64,000 nucleotides of DNA from Dugong dugon (lineage: Eukaryota; Chordata; Mammalia; Sirenia; Dugongidae), in NCBI GenBank assembly GCA_030035585.1, contig CM057465.1, positions 1,711,501-1,775,500 on the forward strand, written 5' to 3'. Of this stretch, positions 11,055 through 19,767 are shown piece by piece. A program made the translations under genes and the position numbers. The number at the start of each line of letters is the position of its first letter. The stretch's first letter is position 1. The notes beneath the pieces are model-generated. The model was not told the DNA's origin. It saw nothing but the letters and a program-made list of their open reading frames with translations, and made no database searches.

Positions 11055-11140
11055 CTGACTGAGAGCTCTGTGCTCTTAGGTTCTCCGATCCTAGCACTGA
11101 CCGAGTGCTCTGTGCTCGTAGGTTCTCCCATCCTAACACC
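11055..11140. repeat. Tandem duplication, about 44 bp, 2 copies
   Basis: Two adjacent units each contain CACTGACTGAG or CACTGACCGAG, then CTCTGTGCTCTTAGG or CTCTGTGCTCGTAGG, then TTCTCC and ATCCTA. A local tandem duplication with a few substitutions. A possible short MIR fragment (CAGCTTCCTCATCTATGAAA) follows at 11147-11166. Confidence 0.8.
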
Positions 11141-11376
11141 AAGCCTCAGCTTCCTCATCTATGAAACTGGAGAGCCTAGGTTCCTCCCTGTCCCCAGCAG
11201 GCCCTGTGAAGACTATGGCCATGGACCCAATGGGTCCTAAAGGCACTTCTCTGCCTCAGTTTCCATGCCATTCTAGGTGGGCAAGGTGGACCACCTACCC
11301 TCATGGAACCTGCAGCCAAAGAGACAGGGCAATACAGGTCATAGACTTCTGTCACATAGAAACATGCATGTGAATC

Positions 11377-11725
11377 ATTGTTGTTGTTGTTAGCTGCCTT
11401 CCTATTGGCCCAGACTCATGGCACTCCCATGCACGATGGAACAAAATGCTGCCCAGTCCTGAGCTATCCTCATAACTGGTTGTGGATCAGACCTTTGTGG
11501 TCCACAGGGTTTTCATTCGTTGATTTTAGAAGTAGATCACCAGGCCTTTCTTCCTAGTTTGTCTTAGTCTGGAAGCTCTGCTGAAACCTGTTCAGCATCA
11601 TAACAGCATACAAGCCTCCACTGACAGATGGGTGGTGGCTGTACATGAGGTGCACTGGCCAGGAATCGAACCTGGGTCTCCTGCTTGGAAGGAGAGAATT
11701 CTACCACTGAACCACCATTGCCCCT
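11377..11725 (-). mobile_element. SINE with tRNA-Gly-like head and RTE-like tail, antisense, full length
   Basis: Complete SINE in reverse. At the right end (11685-11725) the reverse complement of a tRNA-Gly-like head is present: GGAATCGAACCTGGGTCTCC is the B-box side and TTCTACCACTGAACCACCA the A-box side. The body contains GTCTGGAAGCTCTGCTGAAA. The left end carries (TTG)n and AGCTGCC, the tail shared with the RTE LINE. RNA polymerase III transcription from the internal promoter and mobilisation by the RTE enzyme are inferred. The sense copy at 53136-53476 has the same layout. Confidence 0.85.
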
Positions 11726-12476
11726 ATTTATTTGAATTGCTTGTTGATAAAAATACCCATGACCATTATTCATTCCTCTTCTGAGAAAATTGAGTACAGA
11801 ACACCCTGTGGGCTACATTCATGCCCTGTGTTGGGGCCCCTATTGTGGGCACATCCTGGGACAACATCTTCAGCTTCAGAAAGGTCAGGTCCTTTACACA
11901 GAGTTCTGATGTTTGAGTTTCTAAGAAAAACATCCTTGAGATGGGGCTCCAAATAATCTAAAGTGACCAGTCCAGAAAATGACCAAAGTCACAATCTAAT
12001 CTTGATAACAATGATGCCCTTACTTTTGACGGCCCCAGAGACTGAAATTCTTGGAAAAAGAGCAGCTCTTGAACTTTATGGATTTGAACATCTCAAGTGA
12101 GGTCCTTAGTCCCCACTTGACAACATGCTCCATTTGTGTTCACTGGCCTCCTTGGAGAGGTGTTGAGGGCCCTAGGAGAGGTTAGAAAAGTAGGGGCTGC
12201 AGAAAGACAAAGGCAGCTAAGTTACGGGGGGCACTGGATAACGACATCCATGTTGAATCTACCCCTCTTCCAGAGGGCTTATGAGAACATGGCTAAATGT
12301 CACCACCTTCTCTCTCAGAAATTTTTCCAAGGAGAAAACCAGATCTTCATTTTGGAAACGTCTGAAGTGAGAAAGGTCAAAGCAGGCTGGCTTTTGTGGG
12401 AGGGCCCGCTGACACCTTGTTTGCAGGAGCTGGGGACCAATGGGCTGTTGGGTGAAGGTCAGCATGCTGAGTGGTG
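11726..12476. other. Unique sequence, nothing recognised
   Basis: No repeat or gene identified. The frame 12136-12528 (130 aa) runs into the adjoining LTR and has no recognisable domain. Confidence 0.45.
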
Positions 12477-13055
12477 TCTCAGTGTCCTAGAGCTGCTGCA
12501 ACAGAAATGCTACAGGGGGGTGGATTAACAAGCAGGCATGTATTTTCTCACAGTTCAGGAAGCTGTAAGTCCGAGTTTAAGGCACCAGCTCCAGCGGAAG
12601 GCTCTCTGTCAGCTCTGGGGGAAAATCTCATTCAGTTTCTGTAGATGCGGCATTCCTTGATTCCTTGGCGATCTCCATGTGGCATCTATCTTTTCCCATT
12701 TGTACTTCCTTCTTTATGCCTAATCTGCTCTTTTTACGTCTCAAAAGTGAGTAGGCTTAAGAAGACCCTACACTCATCTGGCCTCATTAACTTAACAAAG
12801 AAAGTCATATTCCCGAAAGGATTACATCCACAGGTATACCTCTACCCACTGCTATCGAGTCTATTCTGACTCATAGTGACCTTCTAGGACAGAGTAGAAG
12901 TGGCCCATAGAGTTTCCAAGGAGCAGTTGGTTGATTCCAACTGCCAACCTTTTGGTTAGCAGCCGTAGCTCTTAACCACTGTGCTACCAGGGCTCCATCC
13001 ACAGGTATAGGGGTTAGGATTCGAACACATATTTTTTGGGAACACAGTTCAGTCC
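12477..13055 (-). mobile_element. MaLR-type LTR, antisense, interrupted by an AfroSINE
   Basis: Starts GTCTCAGTGTCCTAGAGCTG and continues CAGAAATGCTACAGG, TTTTCTCACAGTTCAGGAAG and TGTAAGTCCGAGTTTAAGG. After the SINE it resumes GGGGTTAGGATTCGAACACA and ends near TTTTTGGGAACACAGTTCAG. The block order is that of a reverse-complement MaLR LTR, of a subtype different from the MLT1 copies at 3425 or 36245. The SINE at 12839-12995 splits it, with the target duplication lying inside the LTR. Confidence 0.75.
12839..12995 (-). mobile_element. AfroSINE, antisense, with 14-bp target duplication
   Basis: Antisense tRNA-derived SINE: the left part is CTGCTATCGAGTCTATTCTG (RTE-like tail reversed), the middle is GTTTCCAAGGAGCAG, and the right end TTAGCAGCCGTAGCTCTTAA, CCACTGTGCTACCAGGGCTC is the tRNA-like head. 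It is flanked by perfect 14-bp repeats CATCCACAGGTATA at 12825-12838 and 12996-13009, direct evidence of target-primed insertion. The host sequence is a MaLR LTR. Confidence 0.92.
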
Positions 13056-13113
13056 ATCCGCTCCCACACCGATGTGGTCTCAGGCTGAGGAATGATTCTA
13101 CCTGACCTCCAGA

Positions 13114-13277
13114 GCTTAGTCTGGAAGCTCTGCTGAAACCTGTTCAACATCACAGCAACATGCAAGCCTCCACTGACAGATGGGGGGTGGCTGTGCATGA
13201 GGTGCGTTGGCCGGGAATCGAACCCCATCTCCTGCATGGAAGGTGAGAATTCTACCCCGGAACTACCACTTCCCCCA
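13114..13277 (-). mobile_element. SINE with tRNA-Gly-like head, antisense, 3' part missing
   Basis: Starts GCTTAGTCTGGAAGCTCTGC and ends at the tRNA-like head (GGGAATCGAACCCCATCTCC, then TTCTACCCCGGAACTACCA). It matches the body and head half of the copy at 11377-11725 but lacks the RTE-like 3' tail. A missing 3' end is unusual for a retroposed copy, which normally loses the 5' side; a later deletion or alternative priming is the likely reason. Confidence 0.82.
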
Positions 13278-13759
13278 TGGTTTTGTATGAAGCCCTTGCT
13301 GCTCTGGTTCTTCACACTGAGGGCCTCAGACAGAGCTTCAGTGCCATCATGCCTCCTGGTTGTGCTGCCCTTAGGTCAACCTCTTCCTCCAAAGGAGAAA
13401 GTTGGGGGCCACACAGGTTGGCTGAATGGCTATTTAGGGTCCTATGGATCCTTGAGCCCATTCTGTAATGAGGAATCCTGTAGAAAGGAGCAGGTGGCTC
13501 AGAAAGGACAGCAGGAAGGTGTGGGGACAGCTGGTCAACTCCCACTCCACGGTGGGCCCAGAGTTTTGTTGGAGAGGGCTCGGCAGCTCAGAAGAAACAT
13601 ACTGGGAGGAACATACATGGCTAAGCGGATGCCAGGGAAAAGCCAGGCCGGGGTTGTCTGGGGTCATGATTGGGTGTGGCAAGTCCAGGAGCACATTGTT
13701 TTTAATGGGTCCACATTTCTGCCATGAGTGGAAAGCACCACCTTCCACATCTGTAATAA
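13278..13759. other. Unique sequence, nothing recognised
   Basis: Interval between a SINE and the solo LTR. Frames such as 13197-13727 start inside the SINE and carry no domain. Confidence 0.45.
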
Positions 13760-13764
13760 CTGCC

Positions 13765-14267
13765 TGTCATGGATTGAATTATGTCCCCCCAAAAATGTGT
13801 GCATCAATTTGGCTGGGCCATGATTCCCAGAATTGTGTAGCTGGCCTCCATTTTGTGACTGTAATTTTATGTTAAAGAGGATTAGGGTGGGATTGTAACA
13901 CCACCTTTACCCAGGTCACATCCCTGATCCAATGTAAAGGGAGTTTCCCTGGGGTGTGGCCTGCACCACCTTTTATCTCTCAAGAGATAAAAGGAAAGGG
14001 AAGCAAGCAGAGAGTGGGGGACCTCATACCATCAAGAAAGCAGTGCCAGGAGCAGAGCACATCCTTCGGATCGGGATCTCCGTACAGAGAAGCTCTTAGT
14101 CTGGGGGAACACTGATGAGAAGGCCAAGAGAGAGAGAAAGCCTTCCCCTGGAGCTGACATCTGAATTTGGACTTTTGGCCTACTCTACTGTAAGGAAATA
14201 AACTTCTCTTTGTTAAAACCATCCTCTTGTGGTATTTCTGTTATAGCAGCACTAGATGACTAAGACA
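13765..14267 (+). mobile_element. Solo MaLR LTR with 5-bp target duplication
   Basis: A 503-bp LTR beginning TGTCATGGATTGAATTATG and ending GATGACTAAGACA, so it has TG...CA ends. It is flanked by direct repeats CTGCC at 13760-13764 and 14268-14272; 5-bp duplications are usual for ERVL/MaLR. Near the middle is a 12-bp inverted repeat with a 2-bp spacer (13969-13994, arm CCTTTTATCTCT) that includes a TATA-like AGATAAAAGG. A polyadenylation signal AATAAA lies at 14197-14202. No internal sequence or second LTR is present, so it arose by LTR-LTR recombination. The related copy at 32510 lacks the palindrome. Confidence 0.93.
13969..13994. promoter_or_regulatory. Palindrome with TATA-like core in the solo LTR
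   Basis: Perfect 12-bp arms (CCTTTTATCTCT and its complement) around CA. The right arm gives AGATAAAAGG, which in this LTR family sits where a core promoter TATA box would be. The GATA word inside each arm could bind GATA factors on either strand. Activity is inferred, not shown. Confidence 0.5.
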
Positions 14268-14309
14268 CTGCCTAAGTCAGAGGCCTCAGCTGGAGTGGCT
14301 CACCTTGTG

Positions 14310-14450
14310 CCTACTAATGCAAGCCTCTGGAGAAGTCCCTGCGGGCCCTCCAGCCACGCACAGATGCCCAGGGCTCACTTGTCATGTGCATGCTGATACA
14401 GGCCTCTGGAGCAGTCCTTGCTGGCCCCCCAACCAAGCACAGAAGCCTGG
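14310..14450. repeat. Tandem duplication, about 80 bp, 2 diverged copies
   Basis: Two adjacent units share GCAAGCCTCTGGAGAAGTCC versus ACAGGCCTCTGGAGCAGTCC, followed by TGCGGGCCC versus TGCTGGCCC and GCACAGATGCC versus GCACAGAAGCC. A diverged local duplication within GC-rich unique DNA. Confidence 0.7.
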
Positions 14451-15484
14451 AGGTTGCTCACTGTGGGGGGCAGTAGGGGCTGCTCTCAGCGCTCTTTCCC
14501 CACGCCCCCTCGTCTCGCCCTCTGGGGGAGCATTCAAGTCCACACATACATGGTGCGTCACATGGGCCGGAGAACAAAGGCATCCATCTAGACCAAAGAC
14601 TCTGCCAGGTGTTCTGGGGGAACAGGGCACCAGCAGGGTGACCCAGTGCCCGGACTATTCCACTGCCCCCCAGAAAGCTGACCCTCCCCACTAGGAGATG
14701 TGAAGAGTTCCCTTGAGTGACGCTTTTGTCAACGGCCCGCAGCCCTATGTCCCGGACTCTCCCAAGGCCACCTGTAAAAGTGAAGCCATGAAAAGCAGGG
14801 CCTGGGAGCCGGTGGCGTGCCTCATGGATAATCACTTATCAGTGCAGCGGTGCCTAATGAGAATGCTGCTGTTTACTGACAATGCACCTAGTTGGAATAG
14901 ACAAAGCAATGGAGGTCTTGCTGTAATATCGTTTTATTCTCCCTGGGTTCATATTAATAAATGATAAGCAACAATAGTATACGAGGAAAAATGGAAACCT
15001 AATGGTCTGAGAGGTGATGACTGCAGCCCACAGTTGGTGTGTCACCAGCTCAGCGCTAAGTCTGTGTTCCGTAATTGGAGGAGAGGGAATGGCTGAGCCT
15101 GGGAAGCCACAGTCCTTCCTCCTTGTATTTGTGCAAATGAGTCAGAAGCAATCTGACGCTGACCCCAGCTGCTACAGATCTTGGGAGGCCACGGGAGGTC
15201 CTGCTTCCCTGGGCCTTGCCCACGGGGGTCGGGCACAATTCTCAGCCTGACCTTTTGCAGACTTCCTGAAGGGTGTCTTCACATCCAGGACCACTGACAT
15301 GTGGTTGCAGTCTGTTACTTTGAGAAGTTCTTGCATTCTTCCTGACGCACTTACCAAACGGGACATTGGTGATGGAGATGCGAGGTGAGGGTCCTTGGGG
15401 ACATCAAGGTGGATAAAGCCCAGCCTCAGACAGAGGGACTGGGGAGCTCAGTGTGGGAACCATGAACCTGGGCTTAGTCTCTGT
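14451..15484. other. Unique sequence with a possible conserved block at 14810-15010
   Basis: No repeat or gene recognised. The section at 14810-15010 is AT-richer than its neighbours, with words such as GATAATCACTTATCAGTGC and CCTAATGAGAATGCTGCTG that resemble homeobox/GATA-type sites. Conservation cannot be judged from one sequence. Confidence 0.4.
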
Positions 15485-15675
15485 GTTCTACCACTTACTT
15501 CTGACTCATGGTGACCCCACGTGGGTCAGAGAACTGTGCTCCATCCAGTTTTCAGTGGCTAATTTTTCAGAAGTAGATTGCCAGGCCTTTCTTCCAAGGT
15601 GCCTCTGATGGGTTTGAACCACCAACTTTTTGGTTAGTAGTTTGGTGCTTAACCATTTGCATCACCCAGGGACTA
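15485..15675 (-). mobile_element. AfroSINE, antisense, diverged
   Basis: Order of blocks: TTCTGACTCATGGTGACCCC (tail side), GTAGATTGCCAGGCCTTTC, then CAAGGTGCCTCTGATGGGTT, GAACCACCAACTTTTTGG and TTAGTAGTTTGGTGCTTAAC (tRNA-like head reversed). The middle block CCAGGCCTTTCTTC is shared with the RTE-derived elements. It ends before CACCCAGGGAC at about 15672. Confidence 0.82.
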
Positions 15676-15718
15676 TTGCTAACATTATCCTAAACCACAG
15701 TGATATAAGAGCTATGAT

Positions 15719-15808
15719 ATCTCTCTCTCCCTGACTGTCTTCTTACTCTGTCTGTCTCTCTTTGGCTCTCTCTCTCTCTGGCTTTCTCTGTCTGTCTCTC
15801 TCTGTCAG
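15719..15808. repeat. CT-rich microsatellite
   Basis: Imperfect (TCTC)n and (TCTG)n run with interruptions, beginning ATCTCTCTCTCCCTGAC and ending near CTCTCTCTGTCAGGG. Confidence 0.9.
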
Positions 15809-16974
15809 GGTCTTTCTTGTGTGAGGCACTAGCTGACCATGGTCTGCTTCAAGCCTGGACGTGACCAGTGAGCTGCTGGGACACAAGGACAACCCCTAGT
15901 AGTTGTGCTTCAGCTTCTTCGTACCATAAATGGTGACATTTCACAGCACAAAGACTAAGAGCGCGGTGTTGGTTGAGGAGCACCTGGCTTCAGATCCTTG
16001 TTCTGCTCCGCTGATTACATGATGGACAGTCTGATGGGAGTCCATCACTGAGATCAATACCTGCGCTATGCCTCCATGGGCTACTGGAGGAAACGTGTGC
16101 CGTGTGCATACAGCATCAGCTCTCATACTTGAGGGGTTCAAGGGCCTGACCGCTTTGTGGCACCGCATTTCAGCCACTGTTGGTGTTGCTCTCAACTGGG
16201 TCAGCCAATCAAAGTCCTCTGGTGAGTTGTTTTTCCCCCCAAATCATACCCCACCTTCTTTACTTCCCCCATCCTTGCCCCTGCCTGTGCCCCCAACACA
16301 GCTTCTCTGCAACCAGTGATCTGTCCTGGGGCGGGCGGAGTAGGCCCCAACCAAGCTGGGCTCAATCCCACCCTTGGCCTCCGCCGCACCGCAGTGGGTA
16401 ATGAGTCCTGGACCCCAAGGTCACTGCTCATTAGAAGGAGACAATTAGCCACTCTCAGACTTAAACATTGCTTCACCTTTTATTTAACACTATGTTGAAG
16501 AAATTACTTTCTCTCATGTTAGAAGACTGAGTGTCGAGACCAGACAGTATTAGATGCTGAGGGTTTTTTTCTGCATAAGCAAAACAGGAGGCACAGGCCG
16601 GGTTCTGGCCACGTGGGCACAAAGCGTCACACTCCAGGCTGTTGGTCAGCGGCCAGACTGGGAAACGCAGCAGGGCTGCAAGGGGGCCACTCAGTCTACA
16701 GCTGGAGAAACCAGCTAATGAACCAGGCATGGTCCGCAGGGCTGTTCAGGAATGGCACGTTGGGAAGGCTTATTAACAGTGGGAAAACAAATCACCTTGT
16801 TAAGTTTTGCAAGTGAGAAAGCTGCAGATGGATTTGTGGTGTTATACCACCCTGTCCCCAATTACCTACCTGTTGGGGAACGTTCCTGGAGGAGAAATAA
16901 AAACAACGCTGGTGTTTTAAAGGCATGGAGCACGCTGTTTCTTTCACCATTGCTTAGATCGACAAATATGTCAC
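15809..16974. other. Unique sequence, nothing recognised
   Basis: No repeat family or exon recognised. Open frames at 15941-16195, 16201-16476 and 16473-16730 are short and without known motifs. Confidence 0.45.
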
Positions 16975-16977
16975 TGT

Positions 16978-17410
16978 TGTTTGCTGCCATTGAGTCAACT
17001 CTGGCTCACAGTGACCCAAGTGCAGCAGAACAAAACGTCACCCAGTCCTGTATCATCTTCACCATCGTGGTGTGTTCAAGTCCATTGTTATGGCTGTTGT
17101 GCCAACCTGTCTCACCACGGGTCTCCTTCACCCTCACTAGCTCTATGCTTCACCAAACATGATACCCTTGTCCAGTGATTTATCACTCCTGATGACGTGC
17201 CCAAAGTAAGCGAGTGGGACATTGTTCTGTTGTGATCCATAAGGTTTTCACTTATGGCTAATATTCAGAGGTTGACCTCAGGCCTTTCTTCCTAGTCTGT
17301 CCTAGTCTAGAAGCTCTCTGTCCACCATGGGTGACCCTGTTGTATTTGAAATACCGGTGGCAGAGCTTCCCGCATTACAGCAACACAAAAGCCCCCACAG
17401 TAGGACACAC
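16978..17410 (-). mobile_element. Non-autonomous RTE derivative, antisense
   Basis: The left end is the RTE 3' terminal tail reversed (GTTTGCTGCCATTGAGTCAA), followed by the reversed RTE 3' coding region (CCTGATGACGTGCCCAAAGT). It then changes to CTTATGGCTAATATTCAGAG, CAGGCCTTTCTTCCTAGTCT, and on the right the reversed 5' leader (GTGACCCTGTTGTATTTGAA, ATACCGGTGGC). So it joins the 5' leader of the RTE to its 3' end with the ORF removed. The same architecture occurs in sense at 28885-29325, indicating a family and not a one-off deletion. Confidence 0.72.
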
Positions 17411-18289
17411 TGACAGACGGTGAGAAACAGTGGGCATGGGACTGGGGGGAGGCTGGAGAGTCAGAGATCAAGGACTGTGCTCAACTTGCTCTGGGTCACC
17501 TGGAGGGTCTGGCCAACCTGAACCTGGGCCCCAGCTGTGCTCTCCCCACCAAAACACAGCGTTCTTACCTGGGATCAGGTGACCATGTGGTGCCCACTAG
17601 GAACCCTTTCCTCTCCCCCAGCAGGGACCTCACACCAGTTACAGCTTTAGTCACTCAGCCTCGACCTGCCTGTCAAAGAAAAGCTCCTCCGCTGTGCTTA
17701 TTGGCACTCCTGCGACCTAATGACGGTCAGTCATGCTCTCAGGGAACAAAGTGGTCAATGGCTGGTGATGCGCTGGGTTCAGATAACAATAAAACACATC
17801 ATGTTATCAGTCAGTCACCAGATCTGCTAGTTTAAAAGTTTGGGGGTGAGACCCAGGAGCACCTGCTTTCACTCCACCTGGGCTCCCGAGGGGAGGAGGC
17901 GGGTGTGAGCTGCTCATACCTCGCCAGCCCTCCTCACAGCAAACGCCCAGCACAACGTGCAGCTGGGGATGCTCTGAGGATGCAGTGGCTCAGTGCTGAA
18001 ACAAATAGAGGATGAGAAGCTGGAAGAAGGGCTCTGAGGCCGGCCCACTGGTGGGTGGATTCAGTCCTGTGCAGGACAGTCCTGTGCAGTGCAGGGTGTG
18101 GACCAGAGCTCAGCCCCAATACGGGGACAGTGTTGGAGACAGCAATGGCTCAATTCTTTATATTCTGGAAAACAACTTCCCACAAAGAACCACCCTCTCC
18201 ATGTGACTCGGATAAGACTCACGGATTCCCTGGTTTACCTGGACAAGGCCAGACCCACACCCTCCAAGTTCCCATTCCTCATCTCATAA
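17411..18289. other. Unique sequence, nothing recognised
   Basis: No repeat or gene recognised. A short direct repeat CAGTCCTGTGCAG occurs twice at about 18062-18090. Confidence 0.4.
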
Positions 18290-18780
18290 ATGATTAGCTG
18301 AACTGCTTGTCCACACCGATCAATCGGAGCAAAATGCTTGTTAACCAAACCTTGGTTAAGCTTCTCTCTTTCCCCCGGTCCCTGAACTCTGACCCCCGCC
18401 CCAGCCTGTGCCAACACACAGCCTCTCTTAAGGGCCTCTCCCGAGAACAGGTGACCTCAGCCTAAAACCTTCTCTGATCTACCATTCGATCACACCACCC
18501 TCTCATCCGACTTCCCACAGCTGGTTCTTTCCAGCCTTGTTTATTCTCATCTCCATAAAAGAAAAACTCTTCTTGCCTAACTCTTGAGATGCTCATTTCA
18601 AAGACTTCCCAGCTCTGCTCTCTCCCTGGGTCCTCACTTCCACCAGACCAGACCTGCTGATCTCCTGGTCTGAGCAGCCCCCTAGTGCAATGGTCCTTTC
18701 CCTCTCTTGCAATAAAGCTTTTGAATAGTGTCTCCTTGCCAAGTATGGATGTATTAATATCTTGTATCTGGCAATGGCCA
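18290..18780 (+). mobile_element. Possible retroviral LTR (unassigned)
   Basis: A pyrimidine-rich tract leads to a TATA-like ATAAAA at 18555-18560. About 150 bp later comes CTTGCAATAAAGCTTTTGAA with the polyadenylation signal AATAAA at 18711-18716, followed by TAGTGTCTCCTTGCC. The combination of TATA-like site, about 155-bp spacing, AATAAAGCTTTT and a GTGTCTCCTTGC U5-like sequence is characteristic of the R/U5 part of many endogenous retrovirus LTRs. Boundaries are not defined and no target duplication was found. It could instead be chance sequence. Confidence 0.42.
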
Positions 18781-19765
18781 CACTCCTGGTTACCTTTCAA
18801 GCCAAACACCTCATGGCCTCGAGGATGAGGCTGGGGGGAGTGTGAGTGTACCTCGTCATTCAAGGGTACAGAGCAAAGGGGGAGAGGGAGACCAGGGTGA
18901 GGAAAAGAGAACAGAGTGCAAGGGGAGGTGGGGGGCGGCAGAATACACACTGCTCTGCCAGTGTCCTCAAACCATGCCCACTACTTTTTATTTATAAAAT
19001 ACAGGCGCTTGTGTTTAGATTTTGTATAATTCGTTAAAGCCAGGGTGACACTACGCCAATTACACCTTGCCAGGTCACCGTTTAGAGACGCCGTGAACAC
19101 CTCTCAGGTAATTGATCTCTACTTGCTGGGTGAAAACAAATGCAGGATGAGCGGATTTTATTGCTACTTATTATGCTTCATTTCAGCATGGAAACTAGGG
19201 CTTCAGCTGTACAGCAACAAGGCAACCCATGGATGGTGGAGGTGAGCAATGTTTCTTCTACTGAAGAATAGGGGGCAGGACTCAGTGGACATCTGCTGAG
19301 ACAACTCTTGGCCCCTGGAGCAGGAGGACTCAGCTTCTCCCCAGCTCATGCCCTCCTGCTCCTTCCCCATGGAAAGGCAGGGATTTCCATACACTCCATT
19401 CCCAGAGCTGATCAAGTTAGAGGTGATGTGGGACAGGTGTGCATCTGCTGAACTGAACTAAAGGGGGAAGAGGGGCCGTGATGGAGCACCCAGCCCTGTC
19501 TCAGACGACCTGTTAGCTCCCAGTCTGCCAGTCCTGCTTTTCCTGGTGTCAGCCGGCTCCTCGTGGACCCAGGGGAGGCATCGATTTTGGAATGTATTCC
19601 TTCTGGTGTCCAGGAGTGGGCCTGTGCCCAAGGAACTCTGGCCCATCTGCAGTGTCATTCCTGGATTTCCAGCTGGAGATTTATTTCTCTCACTCTTGTT
19701 CCCCTTATGTGTTAGAAAATAAATACCCTATCCTTGAGCAGAGCAGAATGTTTATCTCTGTAGTC
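18781..19765. other. Unique sequence, nothing recognised
   Basis: No repeat or gene recognised, except an A/T-rich segment at about 18980-19040. Confidence 0.4.
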
Positions 19766-19767
19766 TT

